Source: Candidatus Baltobacteraceae bacterium (GTDB taxonomy: Bacteria; Vulcanimicrobiota; Vulcanimicrobiia; Vulcanimicrobiales; Vulcanimicrobiaceae). From it: a DNA stretch of 56,636 bases. Shown piece after piece: positions 48,378-56,636 of this stretch. Location: positions 1 to 56,636 of the forward strand of contig DATBTN010000009.1 of the NCBI GenBank assembly GCA_036559195.1. Reading direction: 5' to 3'. The position numbers and the translations under genes are program-made. The first letter of the stretch is position 1. Every line of letters starts with the position of its first letter. The notes under the pieces are model-generated. The model saw only the letters and a list, made by a program, of their open reading frames with translations. It was not told the DNA's origin and searched no databases.

Positions 48378-48905
48378 CTATCTTAGCAATCTACGGCCCG
48401 GACTGCCAATAGCTTTTAACGCGCCGCCTCTGGGCGGTCGCGTCAGCGCTGCCTCGACGGCTGCTTGGAGTTCGGACCAATCGAGCCCGCCGACCGAGAC
48501 GTATGCCACGTTTCCGGCCGAGTCGAGGACCAGCGTGTCGGGCACCTCGGCGATGGAGTAGGCTTTGGAGAGTTTGCCGGTGCTGTCTTCCAGCAGCGGC
48601 AGCGCCTCGTGGTGGCCGGTAAGGTAGCTGCGCGCGACGCCGGCGGGCTCGGACGAGATCGTTACTAGCGCGATCCGATCGCCGTAGATCTGCTTGAGGC
48701 GGCCGAAGTAGGGCAACTCCGTCGTGCACGGCGGACACCAGGTTGCCCAAAAATTGATCACCACCGGGCGGCCGCGCAACGTCGTAAGCGGAACGGCACC
48801 GCGCGCGGTTGGGATGTCGAACGCGGGCGGCGGCGCGCCGAAATGAATGTTCGCGAGTCCGGTCGACGCGCTTGCCGCAAGCAGTAAGACGTGGACGACG
48901 TTCAC
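48378..48905 (-). CDS. TlpA/ResA-like thioredoxin
   Basis: 175 residues from GTG 48905. A short signal segment (VVHVLLLAASASTGLA) and a thioredoxin domain with FWATWCPPCTTELP, the standard CPPC motif, and cis-Pro in AEVPDTLVLD. Periplasmic thiol reductase for cytochrome c maturation or similar. It is just upstream of hrcA (six bases) and divergent from acs. Confidence 0.88.
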   Translation of the reverse strand: MNVVHVLLLAASASTGLANIHFGAPPPAFDIPTARGAVPLTTLRGRPVVINFWATWCPPCTTELPYFGRLKQIYGDRIALVTISSEPAGVARSYLTGHHEALPLLEDSTGKLSKAYSIAEVPDTLVLDSAGNVAYVSVGGLDWSELQAAVEAALTRPPRGGALKAIGSPGRRLLR

Positions 48906-48955
48906 CCCGACTCATTCGGCAGGCATGGATACTCACTCCCCGGTACATCGCCCGA

Positions 48956-50917
48956 ATGAAGAACGCCGATGCAATCGAAGCGCTCTCCCAAGAGAGCCGT
49001 CGCTTTCCTCCCCCGGCGGAGTTTGCAAAAAACGCCAACGCGCGACCGGAAATTTACGAAGAAGCCGAACGCGACTACCTCGCATTCTGGGCTTCGTGGG
49101 CGCGCAAGCTCGAATGGATGACGCCGTTTACCAAGACGCTCGAATGGAACGAACCGTTCGCGAAATGGTTTTCGGATGGCGAGCTTAACGTTTCGGTGAA
49201 CTGTCTCGATCGTCACGTGCGCGCCGGCAAAGGCGACAAGGTCGCCTATTATTACGAAGGCGAACCGGGCGATCGCTGGACGATCACGTATCGAGCCCTG
49301 CTCGATGAAGTCTGCCGGTTCGCAAACGGACTGCGCAAACTCGGCATTAAAAAGGGCGACCGGGTCGCCATCTACATGCCGATGATTCCCGAGTTGCCGA
49401 TCGCCATGCTGGCCTGTTCGCGCATCGGCGCCGCTCACTCAGTCATTTTCGGCGGATTCTCGCCGGATTCGATCGTCGATCGCGTCAACGACGCGCAGTG
49501 CGTCGCGCTCATTACGGCCGATCAAGGCTGGCGTCGCGGCAACCACGTTGCGCTCAAACACAATTGCGATATCGCGATGGAGCAGACGCCGTCGATCGAG
49601 CATTGCATCGTTGCAAAGCGCGTCGGCGAGCCGATCGAGATGAAACCCGGCCGCGACGTGTGGTATGCGGACGTGGTGGAAGGTCAGCCGACCGAGTGCG
49701 AGCCCGAGCGCATGAACGCCGAAGATCTTCTCTACCTGCTCTACACGAGCGGCACCACGGCAAAACCGAAGGGTATCAAACACACGACCGGCGGCTATCT
49801 CACGCACGTGACCGCAACCCACAAACTGGTCTTCGATTTGAAGGAAGACCAAGACGTCTATTGGTGCGCTGCCGACATCGGCTGGGTGACGGGGCATTCG
49901 TATATCGTCTACGGTCCGCTCGCCAACGGCGCGAGCAGCGTTATCTACGAGGGCACGCCCGATTTCCCCGACAAGGATCGCCTCTGGTCGATCGTCGAGC
50001 GATACAAGGTCACGATCCTCTATACCGCGCCGACCGCGATTCGTACGTTTATGAAATGGGGCGAATCGTATCCGCAAAAACACGACTTGCGTTCGCTGCG
50101 TCTCTTGGGCTCGGTCGGCGAACCGATCAATCCGGAGGCCTGGATGTGGTACCGCGAACACATCGGCGGCAACCGCGCTCCGGTGGTCGACACGTGGTGG
50201 CAGACGGAGACCGGCGGAATCATGATCTCGCCGCTTCCGGGCATCACCTCGACGCCGCCGGGAAGCGCGACGCAGCCGTTACCCGGCATCGCCGCCGATA
50301 TCGTCAACGATCTGGGCGAATCCGTTCCGCTCGGAGGCGGCGGCTACGTGGTTGTGACGCGCCCGTGGCCGGGCATGCTGCGCGGCATCTACGGCGACGA
50401 CGAGCGTTACAAGCAGACGTATTGGTCGAAGTTTCCGCACATGTATTTAGCCGGCGACGGCTGCCGGCGCGATACGGAAGGGAACTACTGGTTCATGGGC
50501 CGCATCGACGACGTCATGAACGTGAGCGGCCACCGAATCTCGACGACGGAGGTCGAGAGCGCGCTCGTCGATCACCCGAAGGTCGCCGAAGCGGCCGTCT
50601 GCGGAAAACTCGACGACATCACGGGTCAAGCGATCTACGCCTTCGTTTCGTTGCGCGGCGCGGATCCTGGCAGCGCGGCCCTGGCGGATGAATTACGCGA
50701 TCACGTCGCCGAACAAATCGGCAAATTCACGCGCCCGAAGTACATCACGTTCACGCAAGAACTCCCGAAAACGCGCAGCGGCAAAATCATGCGCCGCCTC
50801 CTGCGCGACGTCGCCGAAGGCCGCACCCTCGGCGACACCACCACCCTCGCCGACGCCGCCGTAGTCAAAGAACTCCAAACCCGAGCCACCCAAGAGTCCA
50901 GCAAAGAAGAGAGCTAA
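48956..50917 (+). CDS. acs: Acetyl-CoA synthetase (AMP-forming)
   Basis: 653 residues from ATG 48956. Adenylate-forming signature LLYTSGTTAKPKG, the WWQTETGGIM region and LAGDGCRRDTEGNYW, and the acetylatable lysine in PKTRSGKIMRRLL, which controls Acs in many bacteria. Converts acetate, ATP and CoA to acetyl-CoA. Propionyl-CoA synthetase is a close alternative. The C-terminus ends in a Ser/Glu-rich tail. Regulation by a deacetylase (AcuC-like, 28.5 kb) is possible. Confidence 0.94.
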   Translation: MKNADAIEALSQESRRFPPPAEFAKNANARPEIYEEAERDYLAFWASWARKLEWMTPFTKTLEWNEPFAKWFSDGELNVSVNCLDRHVRAGKGDKVAYYYEGEPGDRWTITYRALLDEVCRFANGLRKLGIKKGDRVAIYMPMIPELPIAMLACSRIGAAHSVIFGGFSPDSIVDRVNDAQCVALITADQGWRRGNHVALKHNCDIAMEQTPSIEHCIVAKRVGEPIEMKPGRDVWYADVVEGQPTECEPERMNAEDLLYLLYTSGTTAKPKGIKHTTGGYLTHVTATHKLVFDLKEDQDVYWCAADIGWVTGHSYIVYGPLANGASSVIYEGTPDFPDKDRLWSIVERYKVTILYTAPTAIRTFMKWGESYPQKHDLRSLRLLGSVGEPINPEAWMWYREHIGGNRAPVVDTWWQTETGGIMISPLPGITSTPPGSATQPLPGIAADIVNDLGESVPLGGGGYVVVTRPWPGMLRGIYGDDERYKQTYWSKFPHMYLAGDGCRRDTEGNYWFMGRIDDVMNVSGHRISTTEVESALVDHPKVAEAAVCGKLDDITGQAIYAFVSLRGADPGSAALADELRDHVAEQIGKFTRPKYITFTQELPKTRSGKIMRRLLRDVAEGRTLGDTTTLADAAVVKELQTRATQESSKEES

Positions 50918-50934
50918 CCGCACACTTCGGCTCG

Positions 50935-51169
50935 GCGTTTGTTCGCGTGACAACGCGCACGTTTCTTGTCATCCTGAGCTTGTCGAAGGACGGGCCTGTC
51001 GGGACACGTGCGCTACATGCGTCGTCCTTCGACAGGCTCAGGATGACAAACGAACTTCGTCTCCGCGTTTGTTTGCGTGACAATGCACGCTTATGATCTA
51101 CGTTTGCTTGCGTGGCGACGTACGCTTAGGATCTGCGTTTGGTTTGCGTGGCGATGCGTCTTTGGCTAG
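50935..51169. repeat. Degenerate 35-bp tandem repeat, interrupted by REP pair
   Basis: Units starting (G/A)CGTTTG... begin at 51065, 51100 and 51135, exactly 35 bases apart, with a fourth copy at 50935. They share TTGCGTG(A/G)C(A/G)A and CGCTTA(T/G)GATCT but diverge freely. An inverted REP pair (50966-51049) separates the first copy from the rest. The gap contains no gene. Confidence 0.75.
50966..51049. repeat. Inverted pair of REP-like elements
   Basis: TTGTCATCCTGAGC-TTGTCGAAGGACG at the left and its near-complement at the right (CGTCCTTCGACAGG-CTCAGGATGACAA) form a long hairpin between acs and the nuclease gene, placed where a bidirectional terminator would be expected. Confidence 0.85.
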
Positions 51170-52185
51170 TGGGTGGCGTTGAGGATGGTGCGGACGGGTT
51201 GGGCGGGGTAGCCGACGCTTTCGTTGATGCTGTCGTCCCAGGCCCAGGCGGTGAGGTCGCGCAGTTCGGCGGCGCCGGCGGCGAGACGCGCGTCGCAAAA
51301 GGTTACGGCTTGCGGCGTGGCGCGAACGAAGCCGCCGGTTTTGTCGATCGAATAGAGTTGGGTGACGGTTGCGTTCGTGGCCTGCAGGTAGCTCTCGATC
51401 GCACCGAGCGCTTCTTCTTGTGTCGCGAGCGCCGCGGATTGCCGTGGGGCGGGAGCTGCCATCAGGCCGGCTACGGCTCGCTCTTGCGCGTAACGATTCA
51501 CGAACGTGCTCTCGAAAAACGCGTGGATGTCGCGCGACGTCGAGTAGCCCTTCGGATTGGGATACTCGCCCCACCCGTTGAAATGCACCGTGACGTGGAG
51601 CGGTTGCGACGCATCGCCGACGAAGTGGCCCCACACACCGGCGTCGCGAAGGATCAGGTGCTCTTCGATCGCGCGATCGCTTGCCGCGCGCCGGCGGCGT
51701 GCGGCGCTCGCATCGTGCGTCGCGCGGTACGCATCGACGCGCCAATACGCGAAGTCCATGCGCAACTGCTCCCACCCGTCGAGAATCGCATACGGCAGAT
51801 AGCCCGTCTTGTATTGATCGCTGCCCGCAGCGCGCAGCGCCGTGTCGTACGCTTCTCGCGTCTCGGGCAGCGCGCCCAGCTTCAGCGCGCCGGCGATAGT
51901 GCCGTCGTCGAGTACGTCGAGGTAATGGCCGGGATCGTACTGCGCATCCCACGCCCGACCCGAGCCTTTGAGCGCGTCTTCTTCCGGGCCGAGAAACGCC
52001 AGTTCGTCGGCGGCCGCAGCAGTTCGCATGAATGCCGGCAGGCGCGAAGGCAGCGACGCCGCCGCCAAGCGGTTGATCATCGTGTGTCCCTTGGTTCCCC
52101 ACGCGAGCGCGGGTTCGTTCGTCGCGAGTAGCGCCGTCGCGCAGACGAGCGCGCCGGCAAGCAGCGCGGATATCGGTCGTGCCAT
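51166..52185 (-). CDS. Secreted S1/P1-family zinc nuclease
   Basis: 339 residues; ATG 52185 overlaps the dinG stop by one base (TTG 52188 is alternative). Signal peptide MARPISALLAGALVCATALL ending near ALA, so the mature protein begins with Trp-Gly (WGTKGHTMINRLA), as expected since the N-terminal Trp binds zinc. HYLDVLDD, GDASQPLHVTVHF and LAWGT-like zinc ligands follow. Cleaves single-stranded nucleic acid and 3' phosphates in the periplasm. Confidence 0.9.
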   Translation of the reverse strand: MARPISALLAGALVCATALLATNEPALAWGTKGHTMINRLAAASLPSRLPAFMRTAAAADELAFLGPEEDALKGSGRAWDAQYDPGHYLDVLDDGTIAGALKLGALPETREAYDTALRAAGSDQYKTGYLPYAILDGWEQLRMDFAYWRVDAYRATHDASAARRRRAASDRAIEEHLILRDAGVWGHFVGDASQPLHVTVHFNGWGEYPNPKGYSTSRDIHAFFESTFVNRYAQERAVAGLMAAPAPRQSAALATQEEALGAIESYLQATNATVTQLYSIDKTGGFVRATPQAVTFCDARLAAGAAELRDLTAWAWDDSINESVGYPAQPVRTILNATH

Positions 52186-54074
52186 CAAAAGAACTCCGTT
52201 AGCTCGTCGAGGTTTGTCACGCGTTTGGCCGGGGGCAGCGCGTCGAGAATCGTGGCGCCGTAGCGCGAGGAGGCGGCGCGACCGTCGAGCAGCGCGACCA
52301 ACCCGCGATCGCTCTTGCTGCGAATGAGCCGGCCGAAGCCCTGTTTCAGGCGGACGATCGCCGAGGGAATCATGTAGTGTTCGAAGCCGTTATAACCGCG
52401 TGCTTCAAGCGCTTCCACGCGCGCTTGCACGAGCGGATCGGCCGGCGACGGAAACGGCAGACGATCGATGATGACGCACGAGAGCTGATCGCCGACCACG
52501 TCGATGCCTTCCCAGAACGTTCCGGTAGCAAAAAGCACGGCGTTCGGTGTCGCGCGAAACCACTCGAGCAGGCGCGTGCGCGGCAGTTCGCCTTGCAGGC
52601 GAATCGGATAGGGGATGCGCTCGCGCACCAACGCGTAGACCTCGCGAAGTCGCAGGTACGACGTGAAGAGCACGAAGGCCCGGCCGCGGCTGCGATCCAA
52701 ACATTCCTCGATCAACGGGGCCGCAAGTAGCGCGAAATTGACGGCTTTGGGATTGAGCTGCGGCGGAGCGACGAACAAACGCGCCTGCGCGGGATAGTCG
52801 AAGGGTGAGGGAGCGATCAATTCCTGCGCGTCGACGACGCCGAGCGATCGCCGCAGAAATTCGAACGATCGGCCGTTGGCAATCGTCGCGCTCGTGAGAA
52901 CCACGCTCGACGTGCGTTCGAAGAGATGCAGGCGTAGGAACTCCGCGACATCGTGCGGCGCGCTGTTGACCTCGTAGCGCCCGTCGTTCTCGGCGCGCTC
53001 CGCCCACGCGATCGCTTCGTCGCCGGGCATGTGCGCCCGATCGATCGTCGCCTCGTGCGCGAGGATCGCCCGCATCGAGAGATCGCGGCGGCGCTCGGCC
53101 TCGGCATCGTTCTGCGGTTTTTTCTTTAGCGCTCCATGCCAGTTTGCGTAGAGCCAGTTCTCGAGCTTGAAGAGCGTGTCGCGCAGATCCGCGAGCGCCG
53201 GCAACGCGTGATCGTTCGCGCGCAACGGGTACCGGTCGCCGGGCACTTGCGCGAGCGCCGATTCCAATCCGCGAACGCCGGCGTCGAAGTCGCGTTCGAA
53301 GTGCGCGGGCAAGTGGTAGGTTCGATGGAGTTTTCGCAGCATGCGCCCGACGGTCGCGCGCGAGAGCGTCGCCGTTAGGGCGGCGGTCGCCCAGCGTTCG
53401 CACTGATGTGCCTCGTCGAGGATGACGTGATCGTACGGCGGTAAGAGGCCGCCGCCCATGGCGAGATCGAGAAAGAACAGCGCGTGATTGACGACCACGA
53501 TATCGGCGTACTTCGCCTCGTCGCGCTTCTTGAAGAAGTAACACTCGCGGAAGTGTTCGCAAAATTCGCCGACGCAATCGTCGGCGTCGGCGTCGAGTTG
53601 CTCCCAATCGTCGCCGCTCGGGGTGAAGGGCAGTTCCGAGCGATCGCCCGTTCGGGTGCGCGCCCCCCATTCCCAGAGCTCTTGCATTCCGCGCGACGGT
53701 GCGACGAGTCGATCCGCCCGCATACGTTCGAGCTTTTGGCGGCAGAGATAATGACTACGCCCCTTGAGCAGCGTGACCCGCGCCGGAAGCCCGAGCGCGC
53801 GCACGACAAGCGGAATATCCTTGGTGTACAGCTGCTCCTGCAGCGCGATCGTGCCGGTCGAAAGGACGATCTTCTTGCCGCTTCGCAGCGCCGGAATGAG
53901 GTAGGCGAGTGACTTGCCGACACCGGTTCCGGCTTCGACGATCGTGTGCATCCCTTCGAGAAACCCGCGCTCGATGAGATGCGCCATCTGCACTTGTCCG
54001 GGGCGCGCCTCAAAACCACCCAGGGCGCCCGCAACCGGGCCGTCCGGTGCGAAGACGTCGTCGATGGCGATCAT
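52185..54074 (-). CDS. dinG: DinG-family DNA helicase (iron-sulfur, XPD-like)
   Basis: 629 residues from ATG 54074, overlapping the rhomboid stop (ATGA). Walker A EAGTGVGKS at about 47-55, motif II DEAHQC, four Cys for a 4Fe-4S cluster (YLC, DDC, EFC, REC spread over the RAD3-like insertion) and motif VI QGFGRLIRS. A 5'-3' helicase that clears R-loops or G4 DNA. The open frame further upstream is only rhomboid antiframe. Confidence 0.93.
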   Translation of the reverse strand: MIAIDDVFAPDGPVAGALGGFEARPGQVQMAHLIERGFLEGMHTIVEAGTGVGKSLAYLIPALRSGKKIVLSTGTIALQEQLYTKDIPLVVRALGLPARVTLLKGRSHYLCRQKLERMRADRLVAPSRGMQELWEWGARTRTGDRSELPFTPSGDDWEQLDADADDCVGEFCEHFRECYFFKKRDEAKYADIVVVNHALFFLDLAMGGGLLPPYDHVILDEAHQCERWATAALTATLSRATVGRMLRKLHRTYHLPAHFERDFDAGVRGLESALAQVPGDRYPLRANDHALPALADLRDTLFKLENWLYANWHGALKKKPQNDAEAERRRDLSMRAILAHEATIDRAHMPGDEAIAWAERAENDGRYEVNSAPHDVAEFLRLHLFERTSSVVLTSATIANGRSFEFLRRSLGVVDAQELIAPSPFDYPAQARLFVAPPQLNPKAVNFALLAAPLIEECLDRSRGRAFVLFTSYLRLREVYALVRERIPYPIRLQGELPRTRLLEWFRATPNAVLFATGTFWEGIDVVGDQLSCVIIDRLPFPSPADPLVQARVEALEARGYNGFEHYMIPSAIVRLKQGFGRLIRSKSDRGLVALLDGRAASSRYGATILDALPPAKRVTNLDELTEFF

Positions 54075-54718
54075 GCTTCGATGTGCGATTCGAGTTCCGC
54101 GCCGGTCCGCGCATCGACGACGCGCGTGCGCACGGGCTTGGGCGGCCAGAATAGCACGAGCGTCAGCACGAATCCGGCAATCAGCCCGGCGAGATGTTCT
54201 TGCTTCGAGATCATCGGCACCGCGAACGTGATGATCAGATTGATCGCGAGCAATCCAATGTTCGCTTTGATCAGCTGCATGCCGGGTTTGCCGAGTTTGA
54301 ATCCGATTGCGAAGAGCGCCCCAAAGAGACCGAAGATCGCGCCGCTGGCGCCGAGCGTCGGAATATCCGGCTGCGAGAAATAGACGGCGCCGAGCCCCGC
54401 GCAGAGCAAGGAGACGGCATAAATGAGGGCCATCTTCGCGCCGCCGACGGCGCTCTCGATGAATCGCCCGAGCGAGTAGAGGGAGATCATGTTCACGCCG
54501 ATGTGAATGATGCTGGCGTGCAAGAATCCGCTCGTGACGATACGCCACCACTGGTTATCCTGCGTGACGAGAAACGGTACGAGCGCGCCATCGCGCACGA
54601 TCGTGCCGTTGGTAATGTTGCCGCTCAACACGCCGCCGCCCGAACTCACGATCTCGTACAAAAATGCGAGCACGTTGACGATGATCAGCACCCGCGTGAC
54701 GGTTGCGCGTTGGCTCAG
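54071..54718 (-). CDS. Rhomboid-family intramembrane serine protease
   Basis: Six helices with the catalytic serine in LGASGAIFGLFGALF and the His in KQEHLAGLIAGF, preceded by the NxxxN/HxGxN region SIIHIGVNMISLYSLG. From the CTG at 54718, which overlaps the mntR stop as CTGA, the protein is 215 residues and begins (M)SQRATVTRVLIIVNVLAF, the normal rhomboid N-terminus. The GTG at 54691 (206 residues) removes the basic cytoplasmic segment. There is no ATG. Cleaves membrane substrates. Confidence 0.88.
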   Translation of the reverse strand: MSQRATVTRVLIIVNVLAFLYEIVSSGGGVLSGNITNGTIVRDGALVPFLVTQDNQWWRIVTSGFLHASIIHIGVNMISLYSLGRFIESAVGGAKMALIYAVSLLCAGLGAVYFSQPDIPTLGASGAIFGLFGALFAIGFKLGKPGMQLIKANIGLLAINLIITFAVPMISKQEHLAGLIAGFVLTLVLFWPPKPVRTRVVDARTGAELESHIEA

Positions 54719-55389
54719 GACTCGCTCCCGGTGACCATCACCATGCGCGCGAGTTCGAGCGAGATCGCGTGCGAGGCTTTTCCGATCTCGACGGTGATCG
54801 GGCCTCCGAGCGGTGCCTTCCCGTGAATCCGGACTTTGGCGCCGGGACGCAATCCCATCTCGCCGAGGTAGCGCAGAATCTCCGGCACTTCGTCGGTCAC
54901 GCCTTGCACGACGGCGCGCGAACCTTCGTCGAGTTGCGCGAGCGGAAGCCCGGTCCGAATCGGGTCGCTCAAATCTTTCGGCGGAATCGGGTGCCCGTGC
55001 GGGCACACTTGCGGATCGCCGAGGATCTCGACGAGCCGGGCTTCGACTTTGTCGGAGATTGCGTGCTCGAGCATGCAAGCCTCGGCGTGCACCTCGTCCC
55101 ACGACATCCCGAGCACGTCGGTCAGCAGACGTTCGGCGAGCCGGTGCCGGCGCAGCACGCGGACCGCGACCTCGAGGCCCTTGCGCGTGAGGCGCACTTC
55201 ACCGCGTGTAACCTGTTCGAGGTAGCCCTCGCTTGCAAGCTTCTTGAGCATGCCCGAAACCGAAGCCGGCGCGACGCCCAATTCGGACGCGAGCCCCGAG
55301 GTCGTAACGCCCGGACCCTCGCGTTCGAGCCGGTAGACGCCCTCGAGATACTCCTCGGTCGACTCCGCAAAATGACTATGGCCGGACAT
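54715..55389 (-). CDS. mntR: DtxR/MntR-family metal-dependent repressor
   Basis: 224 residues. N-terminal winged helix (ESTEEYLEGVYRLEREG, LGVAPASVSGMLKKL), metal/dimer domain with WDEVHAEACMLEHAISD and CPHGHPIPP, and a C-terminal FeoA/SH3-like domain. Senses Mn or Fe and represses uptake or activates efflux. Its start overlaps add by 14 bases. No transporter gene is adjacent. Confidence 0.92.
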   Translation of the reverse strand: MSGHSHFAESTEEYLEGVYRLEREGPGVTTSGLASELGVAPASVSGMLKKLASEGYLEQVTRGEVRLTRKGLEVAVRVLRRHRLAERLLTDVLGMSWDEVHAEACMLEHAISDKVEARLVEILGDPQVCPHGHPIPPKDLSDPIRTGLPLAQLDEGSRAVVQGVTDEVPEILRYLGEMGLRPGAKVRIHGKAPLGGPITVEIGKASHAISLELARMVMVTGSES

Positions 55390-56458
55390 GCGTACTGGTG
55401 TTCGACGCGCTGCGGCCCGGTTCCATCACGCTCGCCGCCCGCAGCAACTCGCGCATGCTCGCCTTGAGGGAATCGGCGGCAAAGGACGCGTCGATCGCGT
55501 TCCCGATCAGGCGCAGGAGCGTCGTCTCGCCGGCGATCGACGCGACGTACTCGTACTCTTGCGTGATGCTCGTTCGAAAGAGCGCCGGATCGTCGGCATC
55601 GATCGTGACGACGACGCCCGCGGCATCCAGTTCGAGCAGCGGATGCGGGTGCTCGCGCGAGGCGATGCCGGTGAGAAAGTTCGAGGTCGGGCAAATCTCG
55701 AGCGGAATCTGCCGGTGCGCCAGCAGCTCGACGACGTCGCGATCTTCGAGCGCGCGCACGCCGTGCCCGATCCGTTCGACGTGCAAACGTTCGATCGCAT
55801 CGCGAACGCTCGTCGCCCCGGCCGCTTCGCCTGCGTGCGCCACGCAGTGCAGCCCGGCCGCGCGCGCGAGCGCGAACGGCTCTTCAAAATCCCCAGCCGG
55901 AAAGCGCGCTTCGTCACCGCCGAGTCCGATGCCGATCGCCCCCAAATCGGTGAGGCCGATCGCGAGTTTTGCGGTTCGCATCGCGCTCTCGAGACCGAAG
56001 TTGCGCGTCAGATCGACGATCAATCGCAACTCGATGCCGCTACGCTCGCGCTGTGCTTCGAACGCCGAGCGAATCTCCCGCACGCAGGCGCGCACGTCGA
56101 GCTCGGGATGAAAGAACAGCCAAACCGACGGCGAGATGAAGATCTCTCCATACACGACGTTCTGCGCCGCCGCATCGAGCGCGTACTCCGCCGCCAACCG
56201 CGCATAATCGCCCGGCTCCTTCAGCGCCCGGCTCACCGCCGCAAACGTCAACAAAAACTCCGAAAAATCCCCAAACGCATACACGCTGTCATCCTGAGCC
56301 TGTCGAAGGACAGGAGCTTGTCGAAGGACGGGCCGGTACGTGGTCGCCACCCCATGTCGCGCGGCCAATTCGAGAAACGTCGCAGCCTGGAGCGTTCCCT
56401 CAAGGTGGCAATGCAACTGAACCTTCGGAAGCGCGCGTATGAACTCGCTCGTAGCCAT
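55376..56458 (-). CDS. add: Adenosine deaminase with repeat-encoded insertion
   Basis: 360 residues from ATG 56458 (GAAGG upstream). The zinc site LHCHLEGT is at H16/H18, HAGE in CVAHAGEAAG, the VERIGHG segment and DADDPALF near the C-terminus. It converts adenosine to inosine, or adenine in the related branch. Residues about 43-58 (RPVLRQAPVLRQAQDDS) are encoded by a REP-like element lying in frame within the gene. The active-site residues elsewhere are intact, so the protein is probably functional. Confidence 0.92.
   Translation of the reverse strand: MATSEFIRALPKVQLHCHLEGTLQAATFLELAARHGVATTYRPVLRQAPVLRQAQDDSVYAFGDFSEFLLTFAAVSRALKEPGDYARLAAEYALDAAAQNVVYGEIFISPSVWLFFHPELDVRACVREIRSAFEAQRERSGIELRLIVDLTRNFGLESAMRTAKLAIGLTDLGAIGIGLGGDEARFPAGDFEEPFALARAAGLHCVAHAGEAAGATSVRDAIERLHVERIGHGVRALEDRDVVELLAHRQIPLEICPTSNFLTGIASREHPHPLLELDAAGVVVTIDADDPALFRTSITQEYEYVASIAGETTLLRLIGNAIDASFAADSLKASMRELLRAASVMEPGRSASNTSTHVRP
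56287..56332. repeat. REP-like element inside add
   Basis: TGTCATCCTGAGCCTGTCGA, then AGGACAGGAGCTTGTCGAAGG, matching the intergenic family, stands within the add reading frame without causing a frameshift. Confidence 0.9.
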
Positions 56459-56553
56459 CGGCAAACCACCTTCGCAACCTTTTGCTCGGCTCCCGCAGTT
56501 TACACGAGCAGCAGGAGAACGGTATGGGGTTCTCCGTATATACATGACCGCGA

Positions 56554-56630
<77 letters not shown>

Positions 56631-56636
56631 CGTACA

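Noticed and set aside
51065-51169. CRISPR-like 35-bp periodicity
   Set aside because: Units are directly contiguous and degenerate, without spacer sequences.

Overview
Organism. The window is high-GC chromosomal DNA, densely packed with genes that overlap by four bases (ATGA, GTGA, TTGA). The cell is a diderm with LPS: there is an ADP-heptose 6-epimerase and a TonB-dependent receptor with a carboxypeptidase-type plug extension. It also carries genes often seen outside the Proteobacteria: SpoVS, a YmdB-type phosphodiesterase, HrcA, and linked accD-accA. My best guess is Eremiobacterota (former WPS-2) or a neighbouring deep phylum. That rests on gene content only and is not proven.

Layout. 0-9.8 kb: a tRNA-Asn with a strong terminator, an F420-type oxidoreductase, a glycine-zipper secreted protein, ahcY-metK (methyl cycle) divergent from a stand-alone cyclodeaminase, then a coupled operon (unknown protein)-ymdB-spoVS-PHP phosphoesterase-M16 peptidase. 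10-17.4 kb: a membrane protein behind a striking promoter-like motif, a TonB receptor with a His/Met-rich (probably copper-handling) partner, an M23 peptidase, hldD and an anchored His-rich protein. 17.4-17.8 kb: a tandem array of REP-like palindromes. 17.8-23.4 kb: redox genes (MauE-like/TlpA pair, two SCO proteins) around an ABC-F ATPase and a secreted phosphoesterase. 23.5-25.4 kb: a visibly AT-richer stretch with two lipoproteins and a perfect 24-bp inverted repeat. 25.4-27.5 kb: an ECF sigma / zinc anti-sigma / RseB-like operon. 27.5-36.3 kb: an HDAC-family deacetylase, a TPR protein, etfBA, an old-yellow-enzyme, a HAD phosphatase between two tiny acidic proteins, an M61 peptidase and tRNA-Leu. 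36.5-43.9 kb: a STAS protein behind the second copy of the promoter-like motif, DUF2630, an S9 peptidase, and accD-accA-ftsB-(S1-like)-ppx. 44-48.9 kb: a Cys/Met PLP enzyme, then hrcA-dnaJ-rsmE, and a TlpA-like protein. 49-56.6 kb: acs, a repeat-rich gap, add-mntR-rhomboid-dinG-nuclease, and initiator tRNA-Met.

How the genes fit together. Most of it is housekeeping: one-carbon/methyl metabolism, fatty-acid initiation tied to cell division, acetate and acyl-CoA/ETF oxidation, envelope stress and protein folding. The accessory layer deals with the envelope: several secreted peptidases, TonB uptake, and copper/thiol handling that fits assembly of a cytochrome oxidase. I saw no CRISPR array, prophage, transposase or recognisable defence island.

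Most unusual signals. (1) A 22-bp element with 19 identical positions, including an AAAGG...CCTTT palindrome followed by GCCGA, lies in front of two unrelated genes 26 kb apart. (2) A REP-like repeat family is tandemly amplified, dispersed, and in one place inserted in frame inside the adenosine deaminase gene. (3) Two genes probably start at CTG.
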